Shown piece by piece: positions 35,450 to 44,827 of a DNA stretch of 64,000 nucleotides. Within the stretch, counting starts at the first letter, position 1; every line of letters starts with the position of its first letter. The notes beneath the pieces are model-generated. The model saw nothing but the letters and a program-made list of their open reading frames with translations. It searched no databases and had not been told where the DNA came from. Location: positions 1,426,001 to 1,490,000 of the forward strand of contig NZ_CP129992.1 of assembly GCF_030505615.1 (NCBI RefSeq), in the 5' to 3' direction. The stretch comes from Salinibaculum rarum (GTDB lineage: Archaea; Halobacteriota; Halobacteria; Halobacteriales; Haloarculaceae). The position numbers and the translations under genes are program-made.

Positions 35450-38137
35450 ATGCGACTACATCGCAGGGACATCCACCAGGATGTCCGCGAACTGGGGGAG
35501 ATGGTCGGCGACGTCATCTCCGAGCAGACAAGCGAGGGCGCCTTCGAGACTGTCGAACGACTGCGGACGACGGCAATCGACTACCGGGACGGGAACACCG
35601 ACAGTCGGGAGCCACTGGAGACGGCACTGACCGCCGCCGACGACGACGAGATGCTCGTCGTCGCACGCGCGTTTACCACCTTCTTCGAACTCATCAATCT
35701 CGCCGAGGAGCGCGAGCGAGTCCGCGCGCTCAGAGAGCAGTCACAGGCGACACTGCCCGACGACGGCCTCGAGGAAGCCGCTATCGAACTCGCCGACGCC
35801 GACAGCGAGACCGCCCAGCAGATACTCGACGACGTGCTCATCCAGCCGACGTTCACCGCGCATCCGACCGAGGCACGGCGCAAGACGGTCAAATCGAAGC
35901 TCCGGTCGGTCGCCGACCACCTCCAGACGCTAGACCAGCAACTCCTGACCGACAAGGAGGCCGAGCAGGTGAAACGGGACCTCCGCGCCGAGGTGACGAG
36001 TCTCTGGCAGACCGCACAGTTGCGCGAGCGCCAGCCCGAACCGACCGACGAGGCGCTGAACGTCCAGTGGTATCTCGAAAACGTTCTGTTCGACGTCACC
36101 GGCGAAGTGTACGACGAACTCGAAGACGCGCTCAGCGAGGAGTTCGACGACATCGACGTGCCGAAACTCTTCGAGTTTCGCTCGTGGGCCGGCAGCGACC
36201 GCGACGGCAACCCCTACGTGACTCCCGACGTGACTGCGCAGACGCTGGAGCGCCAGCGCCGGGTCGTCCTCGAGAACTACCGCGAGCAGATTCGGAACCT
36301 CCTGGGAATCCTCAGCCAGGACGGCGGTCGAATCACGCTCGGTGACCGCGTCGCGGCGTCACTCGAGGCCGACCGCGAACGACTGCCGAACGCGGCCGAG
36401 ACCGCAGCACAGCGAAACCACGACGAACCGTACCGACAGAAACTGCACCTGATTCGCGAGCGCCTCGACCGCGTCGGTGACCTCCGGCCGGGCGGATACG
36501 AGAGTGTCGAGGAACTGCGAACGGACCTCGAAGCCATCGCGGCGGACCTGCGAGCCAACGACGCCGAGCGCATCGCCGAGTCACACGTCGACCCGCTCGT
36601 CCGCCAGGTCGACACCTTCGGATTCAACCTCGCCAGCCTGGACCTGCGGGACCACCAGGAAAACCACACCGCGACGGTCGACGAACTCCTGGCCCGACAG
36701 CAACTCGATTACGCCGGGATGGACGAGGACGAACGGGTGGCCGTGCTCACCGAAGCCATCCTGGACGGTGATGGATTCGTCGACCTCACCGACACCGACG
36801 GCCTCTCTGAGACGGCCGCACGGGTCGTCGAGCGCTTTCGATCGCTCGCCGACTGGCAGGCCGAGTACGGCGTCGACGCAATCGACACGTACTGCATCAG
36901 CATGTGCGAGGAGCCGAGTCACGTCCTCGAAGTTCTCTTTCTGGCCTCGGAAGTCGGCGTCGTCGACCTGCCCGGCCACGCCGGGTTGGACATCGTCCCC
37001 CTGCTCGAGACGGAGTACGCGCTCTCGGGTGCCCGGCGCATCATGGGAACGCTGTTCGAGAACGAGGCGTACGCACAGGTCCTGGCGGCCCGTGACAACG
37101 TCCAGGAGATAATGCTTGGCTACTCCGACTCGAACAAGGAAAACGGCTATCTTGCCGCACAGTGGTCGCTGTACCGCAACCAGAAGCGCCTGGCGACTAT
37201 CACCGACGACTACGACGTCGAACTCCGACTGTTCCACGGGCGCGGCGGCTCGATTTCCCGCGGCGGCGGCCCGATGAACGACGCGTTGCTCGCCCTGCCG
37301 ACCGAGACGATTACCGGCGAGGTGAAGTTCACCGAACAGGGCGAAGCCATCTCGGAGAAGTACGCAAACGCCACCATCGCCGAGCGGGAACTCGAACAGA
37401 TGCTCAATGCGCAGATGCGCGCCCGCTCGAACGCGCTCGAGCAGTCACCCGAGGCCGTCGACCAGCAGTGGCTCGACGCGATGGAAGTGGCCGCCGACGC
37501 CGCCAGAACGGCCTACCGTGACCTGCTCGACACGGAGGGGTTCGTCTCCTATTTCGAGCAGGCCACGCCCATCACCGTCATCGAAGACCTCAATCTGGGG
37601 TCGCGGCCGGCCTCCCGAACCGGCGAGCGGACCGTCGGGGACCTCCGGACGATTCCGTGGGTGTTCTCCTGGACGCAGGCACGGTGTGTCGTCCCCGGGT
37701 GGTACTCGCTGGCGTCGGGCCTCGACGCGTACCTCGACGACGGCGGTGATGTGGCGACACTTCAGGAGATGTACGAGCAGTGGCCCTTCTTCCGGACGAT
37801 GCTCGACAACGCCGCGCTCGCGCTCGCGCGGACGGACATGGAGATTGCCGGCGAGTACGCCTCGCTCGCCGACGCGGACCTCCAGGAGCGTGTTTTCGCT
37901 CCTATCCAGGCCGAGTACGAGCGTGCGACCGAACTGGTCTGTGCGATAACCGGACGCGAGACGCTCCTTGAGGGTGGCTGGCTGGAGGAGAGTCTCCAGC
38001 GGCGCAATCCGTACGTCGACCCGCTGAACTACCTGCAGGTGCGACTGCTCGGGATGGACGACCGGACCGACATCGAGGAGCGGATTCTCCGTCTCACGGT
38101 CAAGGGCATCGCCGCCGGGATGAAAAACACCGGATGA
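35450..38137 (+). CDS. ppc: phosphoenolpyruvate carboxylase
   Basis: Carboxylates PEP to oxaloacetate, an anaplerotic step, 895 aa, the full bacterial-type length. Catalytic motifs: FTAHPTEARRKT near residue 139, GSDRDGNP near residue 247, MLGYSDSNKENGYLAAQW near residue 558, and FHGRGGSISRGGGP near residue 595. The C-terminus ends KNTG, the conserved terminal Gly. TTTTTCAA lies about 27 nt before the ATG, and a TTATATAT element further up at about 35,370. Single gene. Confidence 0.96.
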   Translation: MRLHRRDIHQDVRELGEMVGDVISEQTSEGAFETVERLRTTAIDYRDGNTDSREPLETALTAADDDEMLVVARAFTTFFELINLAEERERVRALREQSQATLPDDGLEEAAIELADADSETAQQILDDVLIQPTFTAHPTEARRKTVKSKLRSVADHLQTLDQQLLTDKEAEQVKRDLRAEVTSLWQTAQLRERQPEPTDEALNVQWYLENVLFDVTGEVYDELEDALSEEFDDIDVPKLFEFRSWAGSDRDGNPYVTPDVTAQTLERQRRVVLENYREQIRNLLGILSQDGGRITLGDRVAASLEADRERLPNAAETAAQRNHDEPYRQKLHLIRERLDRVGDLRPGGYESVEELRTDLEAIAADLRANDAERIAESHVDPLVRQVDTFGFNLASLDLRDHQENHTATVDELLARQQLDYAGMDEDERVAVLTEAILDGDGFVDLTDTDGLSETAARVVERFRSLADWQAEYGVDAIDTYCISMCEEPSHVLEVLFLASEVGVVDLPGHAGLDIVPLLETEYALSGARRIMGTLFENEAYAQVLAARDNVQEIMLGYSDSNKENGYLAAQWSLYRNQKRLATITDDYDVELRLFHGRGGSISRGGGPMNDALLALPTETITGEVKFTEQGEAISEKYANATIAERELEQMLNAQMRARSNALEQSPEAVDQQWLDAMEVAADAARTAYRDLLDTEGFVSYFEQATPITVIEDLNLGSRPASRTGERTVGDLRTIPWVFSWTQARCVVPGWYSLASGLDAYLDDGGDVATLQEMYEQWPFFRTMLDNAALALARTDMEIAGEYASLADADLQERVFAPIQAEYERATELVCAITGRETLLEGGWLEESLQRRNPYVDPLNYLQVRLLGMDDRTDIEERILRLTVKGIAAGMKNTG

Positions 38138-38141
38138 GCGG

Positions 38142-39107
38142 TTAGGCGGCCGCTGCAAGCGCCTCGACGTCGAAGGTGACGCCGGTCAGGTCTTCGGAGA
38201 CAGTCCAGAGTCGCTGTGCGGTCGCTTCGTCTTGGGAGGCCGCGTTTGACTCCTGGCGTTCGGGCGGGCCGCGCATGTTCATGAGCCCGCCGGGGCCATA
38301 ATAGCCGCCACCGACCACGTCGGGTGCCGTCGCGGCGTACAGCAAGGGGAGTGTGCCCTGCTCGGCCGGCTGGGCGAAGACGGCGTTTGTGGCTTTCATC
38401 ATCGCGTACTTGACTTTCGACCCGCTTTCTTCCGGCCCACGGTACTGGAGGTTGGTGTCGGCGTAGCCGGGGTGGCAGGCGACGCTTTTGGTGTCGGTCA
38501 CGTCGGCGTCGTCGAGGCGGCGCTGGAGTTCGTAGGCAAAGAGGAGGTTCCCGAGTTTGCTCTGTCCGTAGGCTTCCCACTTGCCGTACGATTTCTCGCG
38601 GTGCAGGTCGTCGAAGTCGATGTCGCCGGCAGTGTGTGCGCCACTGGAGTGGCTGACAACGCGTGTCTCGCCGTCCGTCTCGACGAGTACGTCGAGGAGG
38701 TGTGCTGTCAGCGCAAAGTGGCCGAGGTGGTTCACGCCGAGTTGCATCTCGAAGCCGTCCTCGGTCTCGCGGCGGGGAATCGCCATCACGCCGGCGTTGT
38801 TACAGAGAGCGTGTAACTCGTCGTAGTCCTCGCGGACGCCGTCGGCAAACGACGCCACGGAGTCCAGTGAGGCGAGGTCACACTGCCTGACGTTGAGTGT
38901 CGCGCCCGTCCGCTCGGTGATTTCTTCCCGTATCTCGCGGGCCGCTCGCTCGCCACGGTCGAGGCTCCGACAGGCCATCACGACCGTCGCCCCCTTTTGT
39001 GCGAAGGCCTTCGTCGCTTCGTACCCCAGCCCGCTGTTTGCACCCGTTATCACGACCGTTTTTCCCGACCAGTCCGGCATCTGCTCTGCTGTCCACGAAT
39101 CTGTCAT
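38142..39107 (-). CDS. short-chain dehydrogenase/reductase (retinol dehydrogenase-like)
   Basis: NAD(P)-dependent oxidoreductase of 321 aa. Rossmann motif TGANSGLGYEA near residue 21 and NNAGVM near residue 97; the active-site Ser is in VVSHSSGAH and YxxxK is YGQSKLGNL near residue 172. The layout, with a C-terminal extension ending in a segment with 'GGGYYGPGGLMNM', matches the RDH11-14/WWOX-like SDR group. Substrate unknown. The stop lies 4 nt from the ppc stop on the other strand (convergent). ATG 39107 is preferred over a GTG one codon upstream. Confidence 0.88.
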   Translation of the reverse strand: MTDSWTAEQMPDWSGKTVVITGANSGLGYEATKAFAQKGATVVMACRSLDRGERAAREIREEITERTGATLNVRQCDLASLDSVASFADGVREDYDELHALCNNAGVMAIPRRETEDGFEMQLGVNHLGHFALTAHLLDVLVETDGETRVVSHSSGAHTAGDIDFDDLHREKSYGKWEAYGQSKLGNLLFAYELQRRLDDADVTDTKSVACHPGYADTNLQYRGPEESGSKVKYAMMKATNAVFAQPAEQGTLPLLYAATAPDVVGGGYYGPGGLMNMRGPPERQESNAASQDEATAQRLWTVSEDLTGVTFDVEALAAAA

Positions 39108-39196
39108 CACACACTATACAAGTGACTGCCAGACAAGTCTCTTGCCTCACTGATTGGGGTCGGAGCCGTCCGAGCTGGCACAGTCCCCCACCACTC

Positions 39197-39439
39197 TCAG
39201 GGTTCGAACCGCCACTCGCGCTCCTCTCGGTCGGTGTCGCGGTAGTGGACGACCAGCGCGCCGATACCAGCAGCGGCAGCGAACTCGACGACGGCGACCA
39301 CGGCGAGATACTCGACCAGCGAGAGCCCGACTGCCATCCCTCGCTCGGGCGAGAAGAAAAATGGGACCACTGCGACCGCTCCCAGCGATAGCACTGCCAC
39401 CCACGCATACCAGGGGAAGTAGTCGGCAAGCGAGGGCAT
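39197..39439 (-). CDS. small two-helix membrane protein
   Basis: 80-aa protein with two hydrophobic segments (about residues 11-30 and 37-64), a short loop with PERG and a charged C-terminal tail (RDTDREEREWRFEP). No family recognised. It is between the SDR and UspA genes and reads in the same direction. Confidence 0.62.
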   Translation of the reverse strand: MPSLADYFPWYAWVAVLSLGAVAVVPFFFSPERGMAVGLSLVEYLAVVAVVEFAAAAGIGALVVHYRDTDREEREWRFEP

Positions 39440-39494
39440 CACACCACTCTATCGGCTTGTGACACTTCCCGTCTAGACCTCATATTTTCCGTAG

Positions 39495-40118
39495 TCAGTC
39501 GTGAGAGACGATACTGGTCCGCTGGGTGACGGGGTCGAGATAGACAGTCAGTGACTCGTCGTCGGTTTCGGCGTCGACGACCCAGACGCTTCGCTGGCGT
39601 TCGGCTCCGGTTACCTCGGCCGTGTAGCTGGCTTCGTCGAGTGCTCGCTCGGTGAGTGCTGTGGCGTGGTCGGCGTCGTCGACGGTCACGTCCGTCTCGG
39701 GGAGCCGGATTGTCATCACCGGACAGTTGGCGTGTCGGACGAGTCGTTCGGCGACACTCCCGATGAGCCGACGCTCGACGCCCGAGCGTCCGTGTGTCCC
39801 CGCGACGATTGCGTCGGCGGCTATCTCGTCGGCGTAGGCGAGAATCTCGTCGGCGGGGTCGCCCTCCCGGACTTCCCCGACGGCCTCGACACCGTGGACC
39901 GAGGCCATCTTTGTCACTCGCTCGATTGCGGTCTCGGCTTTCTGTTCGAGCGAGTCGCTCTGGCTGCCGATGTCGTGGAGTATCGACCTGACGCTGTCGT
40001 CGACGACATAGAGGACGTGAATCGCTGCGCCGTACTGCTCTGCGAGGTCGATAGCCTGCAACGCGACGTGGGCACTGCCTTCGCTACCGTCGGTCGGGAC
40101 AAGTATCTGGTCGTACAT
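39495..40118 (-). CDS. UspA family universal stress protein
   Basis: 207-aa protein. The N-terminal ~140 residues are a Usp fold with ATP-binding loop 'VAGTHGRSGVERRLIGSVAERLVRHANCPVMTIR' (G-2x-G-9x-G-S/T pattern). The C-terminal ~65 residues are an added small domain seen in some haloarchaeal Usps. A TATATAGG element about 28 nt upstream on the coding strand marks a leaderless transcript. A general stress role is assumed from the family. Confidence 0.9.
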   Translation of the reverse strand: MYDQILVPTDGSEGSAHVALQAIDLAEQYGAAIHVLYVVDDSVRSILHDIGSQSDSLEQKAETAIERVTKMASVHGVEAVGEVREGDPADEILAYADEIAADAIVAGTHGRSGVERRLIGSVAERLVRHANCPVMTIRLPETDVTVDDADHATALTERALDEASYTAEVTGAERQRSVWVVDAETDDESLTVYLDPVTQRTSIVSHD

Positions 40119-40254
40119 ATACGGCCGTTTGACCGGCGCCCCTATATATCAGTCCATTGCTCTCGTGTCGTGAGAACGTCACTGGCGTCCGACCCCGCCC
40201 CGCTCACGGGGTCGCCGCACGGCGACTCTCGCCACTGGCATACACATAATCTAT

Positions 40255-40650
40255 ATGACACACGTAGCACTTACCCGCCAGTGGCTCGTAGTTGCTCGTG
40301 TGACATCTGGGGATACAGCGACTGACACCGACAGCCCGGTCGCGCTCGACGACGAGGCGGCCCTCGAGGACCTGCTTTCGAGCCACGAAACCGTCTTACT
40401 GGAACTGTACACCGACGGCTGTTCTATCTGTGCGAGCATGGAGCCAATCCTGACCAACATCGCGCGTGCCACCGATGCCGTCGTCGCGACGGTCAACCCC
40501 CGCAACGACCCGCCACTCGTCGACCGCTTTGCCGTCCAGAGCGTCCCGAAGTTCGTCCTCTTTGTCGACGGCGAACCGGTCGCAGAGCGCGCGGAGGGGT
40601 TCATTCCCAACGACGACCTCGTCTCGTGGGTCGAGGACAAGGCCGCCTAG
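40255..40650 (+). CDS. thioredoxin-fold protein with CxxC motif
   Basis: 131-aa protein; the core begins near residue 35. The redox motif is CSIC (residues ~56-59, after ELYTDG) and the cis-Pro is in QSVPKFVLF near residue 97. Trp-Cys-Gly-Pro of classical thioredoxin is changed to GCSIC, so redox partners may differ. The first ~25 residues are poorly conserved looking; a GTG near 40,300 would give a shorter form and cannot be excluded. It is convergent with the thiamine ABC operon. Confidence 0.83.
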   Translation: MTHVALTRQWLVVARVTSGDTATDTDSPVALDDEAALEDLLSSHETVLLELYTDGCSICASMEPILTNIARATDAVVATVNPRNDPPLVDRFAVQSVPKFVLFVDGEPVAERAEGFIPNDDLVSWVEDKAA

Positions 40651-40656
40651 CCGCGG

Positions 40657-41718
40657 TCAGTCGCGTCGCTCGACGACGTGTGCGTCCGCCGGGTCGAAGC
40701 CGACAGTGACCGTTCCGTCGAGTGACTCCCGGGTTCGAACCATGAGGTCGCGGCCCGCCCAGTCGAGGTACACGCGTGTCTGTTCACCCAGAAACTCCGC
40801 GCTGGCGACGGTTGCAGTGAGACAATTCGAGTCACTCCCGACGACCATCGACTCGGGTCGGACACAGAACGCGAGTCGGTCGCCAGTCGAGATGGGGGTG
40901 CCCTGCCAGTCTTCGAGACCGACCGACAGTTCCCCGTCGCCGACTGCGACTGTGGCTGTGTCGTCGACAGTCCGGACCTGGCCGTCGAAGACGTTGTTGT
41001 CGCCGACGAACTCGGCGACGAAGCGGGACGTGGGCCGGTGGTAGATGTCCCGCGGGGTTCCCACCTGCTCGGCGGTGCCGTCGGCCAGGACAGCCACACG
41101 GTCTGACACCGCAAGCGCCTCTTCCTGGTCGTGGGTGACGTAGACTGTCGTGATGTCCAGTTGCTGTTGAATCTCGCGGACCTGGACCCGGAGCTGTTCG
41201 CGGAGCTTGGCGTCCAGTGCGCTCATCGGCTCGTCCAGCAGGAGGACCTCCGGCCCGGGAGCCAGCGCCCGAGCCATCGCGACGCGCTGTCGCTGGCCAC
41301 CGGAGAGGCTATCGGGGTCTCGCTTCTGGATTCCCGGCAGGTCGACCAGTTCTAAGAGCTCTGCGACGCGCTCGTCGTCGCTGACGCCGCCGGGCGGGTC
41401 CGCGAAGTTCAGCCCGTAGGCGACGTTCTCGCCGACGGTCATGTGCGGGAAGAGCGCGTAGTTCTGGAAGACCACGCCGACGTCCCGGTTTTCGGGTGGG
41501 ACGCCGGCCACGTCGCGCCCGCCAAACCGAACCGAGCCGCTGGTCGGCTCCTCGAACCCTGCAATCAGTCGCAGCGTTGTCGTCTTGCCACAGCCGGAGG
41601 GGCCGACCAGCGTGAAAAACTCTCCCTCGTCGACCGACAGCGAGAGGTCGTCGACGGCTGCCGTATCGCCGTACCGTCGCGTCACGCCGTCGAGTTGCAG
41701 CGCTGGGTTAGAGGCCAA
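40657..41718 (-). CDS. ABC transporter ATP-binding protein, thiamine/iron-type importer
   Basis: ATPase of the importer encoded with the two genes upstream, 353 aa. Walker A is GPSGCGKTT, the signature LSGGQRQRVAMARAL, Walker B LLLDEPMSALD; the C-terminal ~120 residues are a TOBE-type regulatory domain. A perfect anti-SD complement, GGAGGTGATC (41723-41732), is followed after 4 nt by TTG at 41718, so TTG is the likely start even though a longer frame exists. It overlaps the permease stop by 11 nt. The PotA/CysA/ThiQ-like fold and the ThiB-like binding protein suggest thiamine or a related compound. Confidence 0.9.
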   Translation of the reverse strand: MASNPALQLDGVTRRYGDTAAVDDLSLSVDEGEFFTLVGPSGCGKTTTLRLIAGFEEPTSGSVRFGGRDVAGVPPENRDVGVVFQNYALFPHMTVGENVAYGLNFADPPGGVSDDERVAELLELVDLPGIQKRDPDSLSGGQRQRVAMARALAPGPEVLLLDEPMSALDAKLREQLRVQVREIQQQLDITTVYVTHDQEEALAVSDRVAVLADGTAEQVGTPRDIYHRPTSRFVAEFVGDNNVFDGQVRTVDDTATVAVGDGELSVGLEDWQGTPISTGDRLAFCVRPESMVVGSDSNCLTATVASAEFLGEQTRVYLDWAGRDLMVRTRESLDGTVTVGFDPADAHVVERRD

Positions 41719-43549
41719 CGCGATCACCTCCAAGTCGGTCGATGAGGAGGAAACTCACGCTCGTGACGACCAGCAAGACGACACCCATCGCTGTGGCGGG
41801 GCCGAGCCGTCGGCCGATGAAGCGCTCGATGGCGATTGGCATCGTGTACTGGCCGGTCCCGGAGGCGAGGACGGCCGTCGCGGAGAACTCCCCAATCGAG
41901 AGCGCGAAGGCAAAGGCCGCACCGGCGACGACTGCCGGCCACACGAGTGGGAGTTCCACGTCGAGTAGCGCCCGCGCCCTGGGTGCGCCAAGCGCCCGTG
42001 CGGACTCGACGAGTTGTCGGTCGAGCGACTCCAGGCCGGGCGCGACGATGCGGACGACGAAGGGATACCCTGCGACAGCGTGGGCGGCGACGATGGCGAG
42101 TGCGCCGCCGACGGCAACGCGGGAACCGCCGATTTCGATACCGAAGACGAGACCCCGGAGCAGTCCGAGTCCGACGATGATACCCGATATGGAGAGGGGT
42201 GCCATCGCGACGGTGTCGACGAGCGTTCGGCCCCGATAGTCCCGGGTCGTCAGCACCGAGACGACCACACCCATCGGGAGCGCGACCGCCAGCGCTGCGA
42301 CGCCAAACAGCAGGGAGTTTCGCACGGCCGGCCACGGACGGACCTGGAAGGCCGCGCCCGTCGCCTGTCGCTGGACGAGGAACCGGTAGTGCTCCAGCGT
42401 GAGGCCGCTCGGCCCCGAGACACTGGCATACACCATGCTCGCGATGGGGGCGGCAAACAACACGAGCGCGACGACGGCGTAGACCACCAGTCCGACTCGG
42501 GGGACCAGTTCCCGAAGCGAGCGCGACGGTGGCATCAGCGGCCGGCGCTCCTGTGGGCGGGTGCCGCCGGACTGGACCGTGTTTGCCGCCTCGTACCGGA
42601 GATAGGCGTACAGCAGCGACAGCGAGATTGCCAGTTCGACGAGCGCCAGCGCCGCCCCCTCGGCGTAGTTGAGGTCGCGGATGAGCTGGTAGACGAACAC
42701 CTCGACGGTCGCCAGTTCGAACCCGCCCAGCGCGAGCACGATGGGGAAGGTTCCGAAGGTGAACACGAAGGTCAGCGCGGCGCCCATCAGTATCGCCGGC
42801 GACACCTGCGGCCACACCACGTCGCGGAACGCCCGGAAGGGACTGGCGCCGAGACTCCGTGCCGTCTCGACGGCGCTGGCGTCGACCGACTCCCACGCTG
42901 CGGTCGTGATTCGGGCCACGAGCGGCGCGTTGTAGAAGGCGTGTGCCACGACGATGGCTTCGAGCGAGGGTAGCAGGTCAACTGGCCCGAGGCCGACCAG
43001 TTCGAGCGCGGCGTTCAGTGTCCCGTCGGCTCCGAACGTCGCGAAAAATCCCACGGCGACCATGATAGATGGGAGCACGAACGGGAGAATCGTCAGCGAC
43101 CGGATGGTGCGTCGGCCGGGAAACTCGTAGCGTGCCAGCAGGTACGCCAGCGGCACGCCGACGACGACGCTGACGACCGTCGAGAGCGCGGCCTGGTAGG
43201 CGGTGAAGCCGACGATACCGAGTCGGCGGTCCGGCGAGAGCGTAGCCTCGAGTACGGCAAGCGGGTTCTCGCCCGCGAACAACCGCGCCAGTTCACCGAA
43301 GTAGAACGGGTCGGTGAGGATAGCCCAGAATACCTGGAGCGTCGCCTGTCCCTCGACAAACACGGCATCGACGAACACCGTCGCGACCGGGTAGTAGAAC
43401 ATCACGACCAGCAGGGCGACCGAGGCCGCCGCGAGCGCCGGGAGCGACCGTCGCTCGACGGCCCTGCGAATCCGTCGCCGACCCGACCCTGCCGGACGGT
43501 CTGGCCCGCTCTCGGACGGCGGGCCGGCGGCCGTGCTGTCGTCGGTCAC
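41708..43549 (-). CDS. two-domain ABC transporter permease (ThiP/FbpB-like)
   Basis: Fused permease of about 613 aa with 12 predicted helices in two homologous halves. Each half has an EAA loop: 'ETARSLGASPFRAFRDVVWPQVSPAILMGAAL' (first) and 'ESARALGAPRARALLDVELPLVWPAVVAGAA' (second), the docking site for the ATPase. Such duplicated permeases occur in thiamine and ferric iron importers. The GTG at 43549 lies 4 nt after the binding-protein stop; a GTG at 43597 would add 16 residues and overlap that gene by 44 nt. The start is uncertain. Confidence 0.9.
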   Translation of the reverse strand: MTDDSTAAGPPSESGPDRPAGSGRRRIRRAVERRSLPALAAASVALLVVMFYYPVATVFVDAVFVEGQATLQVFWAILTDPFYFGELARLFAGENPLAVLEATLSPDRRLGIVGFTAYQAALSTVVSVVVGVPLAYLLARYEFPGRRTIRSLTILPFVLPSIMVAVGFFATFGADGTLNAALELVGLGPVDLLPSLEAIVVAHAFYNAPLVARITTAAWESVDASAVETARSLGASPFRAFRDVVWPQVSPAILMGAALTFVFTFGTFPIVLALGGFELATVEVFVYQLIRDLNYAEGAALALVELAISLSLLYAYLRYEAANTVQSGGTRPQERRPLMPPSRSLRELVPRVGLVVYAVVALVLFAAPIASMVYASVSGPSGLTLEHYRFLVQRQATGAAFQVRPWPAVRNSLLFGVAALAVALPMGVVVSVLTTRDYRGRTLVDTVAMAPLSISGIIVGLGLLRGLVFGIEIGGSRVAVGGALAIVAAHAVAGYPFVVRIVAPGLESLDRQLVESARALGAPRARALLDVELPLVWPAVVAGAAFAFALSIGEFSATAVLASGTGQYTMPIAIERFIGRRLGPATAMGVVLLVVTSVSFLLIDRLGGDRVGL

Positions 43550-43553
43550 GGGT

Positions 43554-44606
43554 TCAGTTGCTGGCGAACTGTCGCTCCCAGTCTCCGATCCACTCACTGA
43601 CCTGACCCTGGAGTTCCTCGTACGTGAACGTCACTGGTTCGGGTGGCTCCTGAGCCAGTTCCGCGTAGTCGCTGGGGACCTCGGCGGTGTCTGTCGCCGG
43701 GAACTGGACGTTCTGGACCGCGATTTCGCCCTGGATTTCGGGACGAAGCATGAACGACATGAACTCGCGGGCGGCCTCCGACTGCTCGCTGCCGGCAAAC
43801 CGCGCCATTCCTTCCGGGTTGGCATAGCCCTGGTCGTTCAGGAACCGGACCTGGTGCTTTTCGAGGTTCTGTCCCTCCTGGTCGGCAAACACCTGGTCAG
43901 TGGAGTAAGAGACGACCATCGGTGCCTCGCCGCTGCTCCACGCGCCGTAGGCGTCGCTCCACGAGCCAAGCACCTGCACGCCGTTGTCCTGCAGGTCCGC
44001 CCAGTAGTCGAGATAGCCGTCCGTACCGTACTCTTTGATGGTGTGCAGGAGAAACGCCTGCCCGGTCGAGGAACTGCCGGGGTTCTGTGCGATGAGGTCG
44101 CCCGCTACGTCGTCGGCGAGCAGGCCATCGAACGTTTCCGGTGCGGTCATCTGGGTTCCGTCGTAGACGAGGCTGACATACCCCGTGTCGTAGGGCACCG
44201 CGCGGTTCTGCGGGTCGAACGCCAGCCCGGACCTGACATCCTCGCTTCCCTCGATGTCGCCGGACTCGGCAAACAGCGACTCGTCGAGTTCCCGGTCGAT
44301 GCGGACGAGGTCTTCGATGTTTATGCCCAGATACACGTCGGCCTCGATGTCGACGCCCGCCTGCTTGCGCTGGACGTAGTGGTTCAGTTCGTTGCTCGGC
44401 GTCTGGTAGACCAGGTCGGTGTCGAACTCGCTTTCGAACTCCTCTTTGAGCCACGCTCCCGGCGAGGAGGACGGCGAATCGATGAACGAACTGTACGTCC
44501 CGACGACCAGCGTACTCCTCCCGCCCGTACTCCCTGGCGAGATACAGCCACCCACTGCGGCGGTGGCTGTGGCACCCGTCACGGAGAGGAATTTCCGTCT
44601 ATCCAT
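43554..44606 (-). CDS. thiamine-type ABC transporter substrate-binding lipoprotein (ThiB-like)
   Basis: First gene of the three-gene importer, 350 aa. MDRRKFLSVTG is a Tat motif and VGGC a lipobox, so it is exported folded and lipid-anchored. The mature part matches the thiamine/iron family: 'YSSFIDSPSSSPGAWLKEEFE', 'YDTGYVSLVYDG', and 'GSWSDAYGAWSSGEAPMVVSYSTDQ'. ATG at 44606 is preferred over an upstream 44636 codon because the Tat motif then sits at the usual position. Thiamine is the likely substrate. The 221-nt upstream gap holds its promoter and the island border. Confidence 0.87.
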   Translation of the reverse strand: MDRRKFLSVTGATATAAVGGCISPGSTGGRSTLVVGTYSSFIDSPSSSPGAWLKEEFESEFDTDLVYQTPSNELNHYVQRKQAGVDIEADVYLGINIEDLVRIDRELDESLFAESGDIEGSEDVRSGLAFDPQNRAVPYDTGYVSLVYDGTQMTAPETFDGLLADDVAGDLIAQNPGSSSTGQAFLLHTIKEYGTDGYLDYWADLQDNGVQVLGSWSDAYGAWSSGEAPMVVSYSTDQVFADQEGQNLEKHQVRFLNDQGYANPEGMARFAGSEQSEAAREFMSFMLRPEIQGEIAVQNVQFPATDTAEVPSDYAELAQEPPEPVTFTYEELQGQVSEWIGDWERQFASN

Positions 44607-44827
44607 TACTCGGTGGTCGCACTCAGTGGTATTCAAACTGGCTGTTTCCCCAGACAGCTGCTACCTGAACTACGACGTGCCTGCAGCTACCCTGGTGAAT
44701 TGGCCTGTCCTTCACATTCAGGAAGTAAGCGGATGGGTCGGGGCGGAAAAGTTCTGAGGCTCATAGGATCCCTAAACGGCTAATTTACGGGGGTAGAACA
44801 CCGTCAGAATGTGTTCCATGAGACTCA

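Noticed and set aside
44607..44760. TPP riboswitch upstream of the thiamine ABC importer
   Set aside because: No conserved THI-box core could be recognised on the minus strand.
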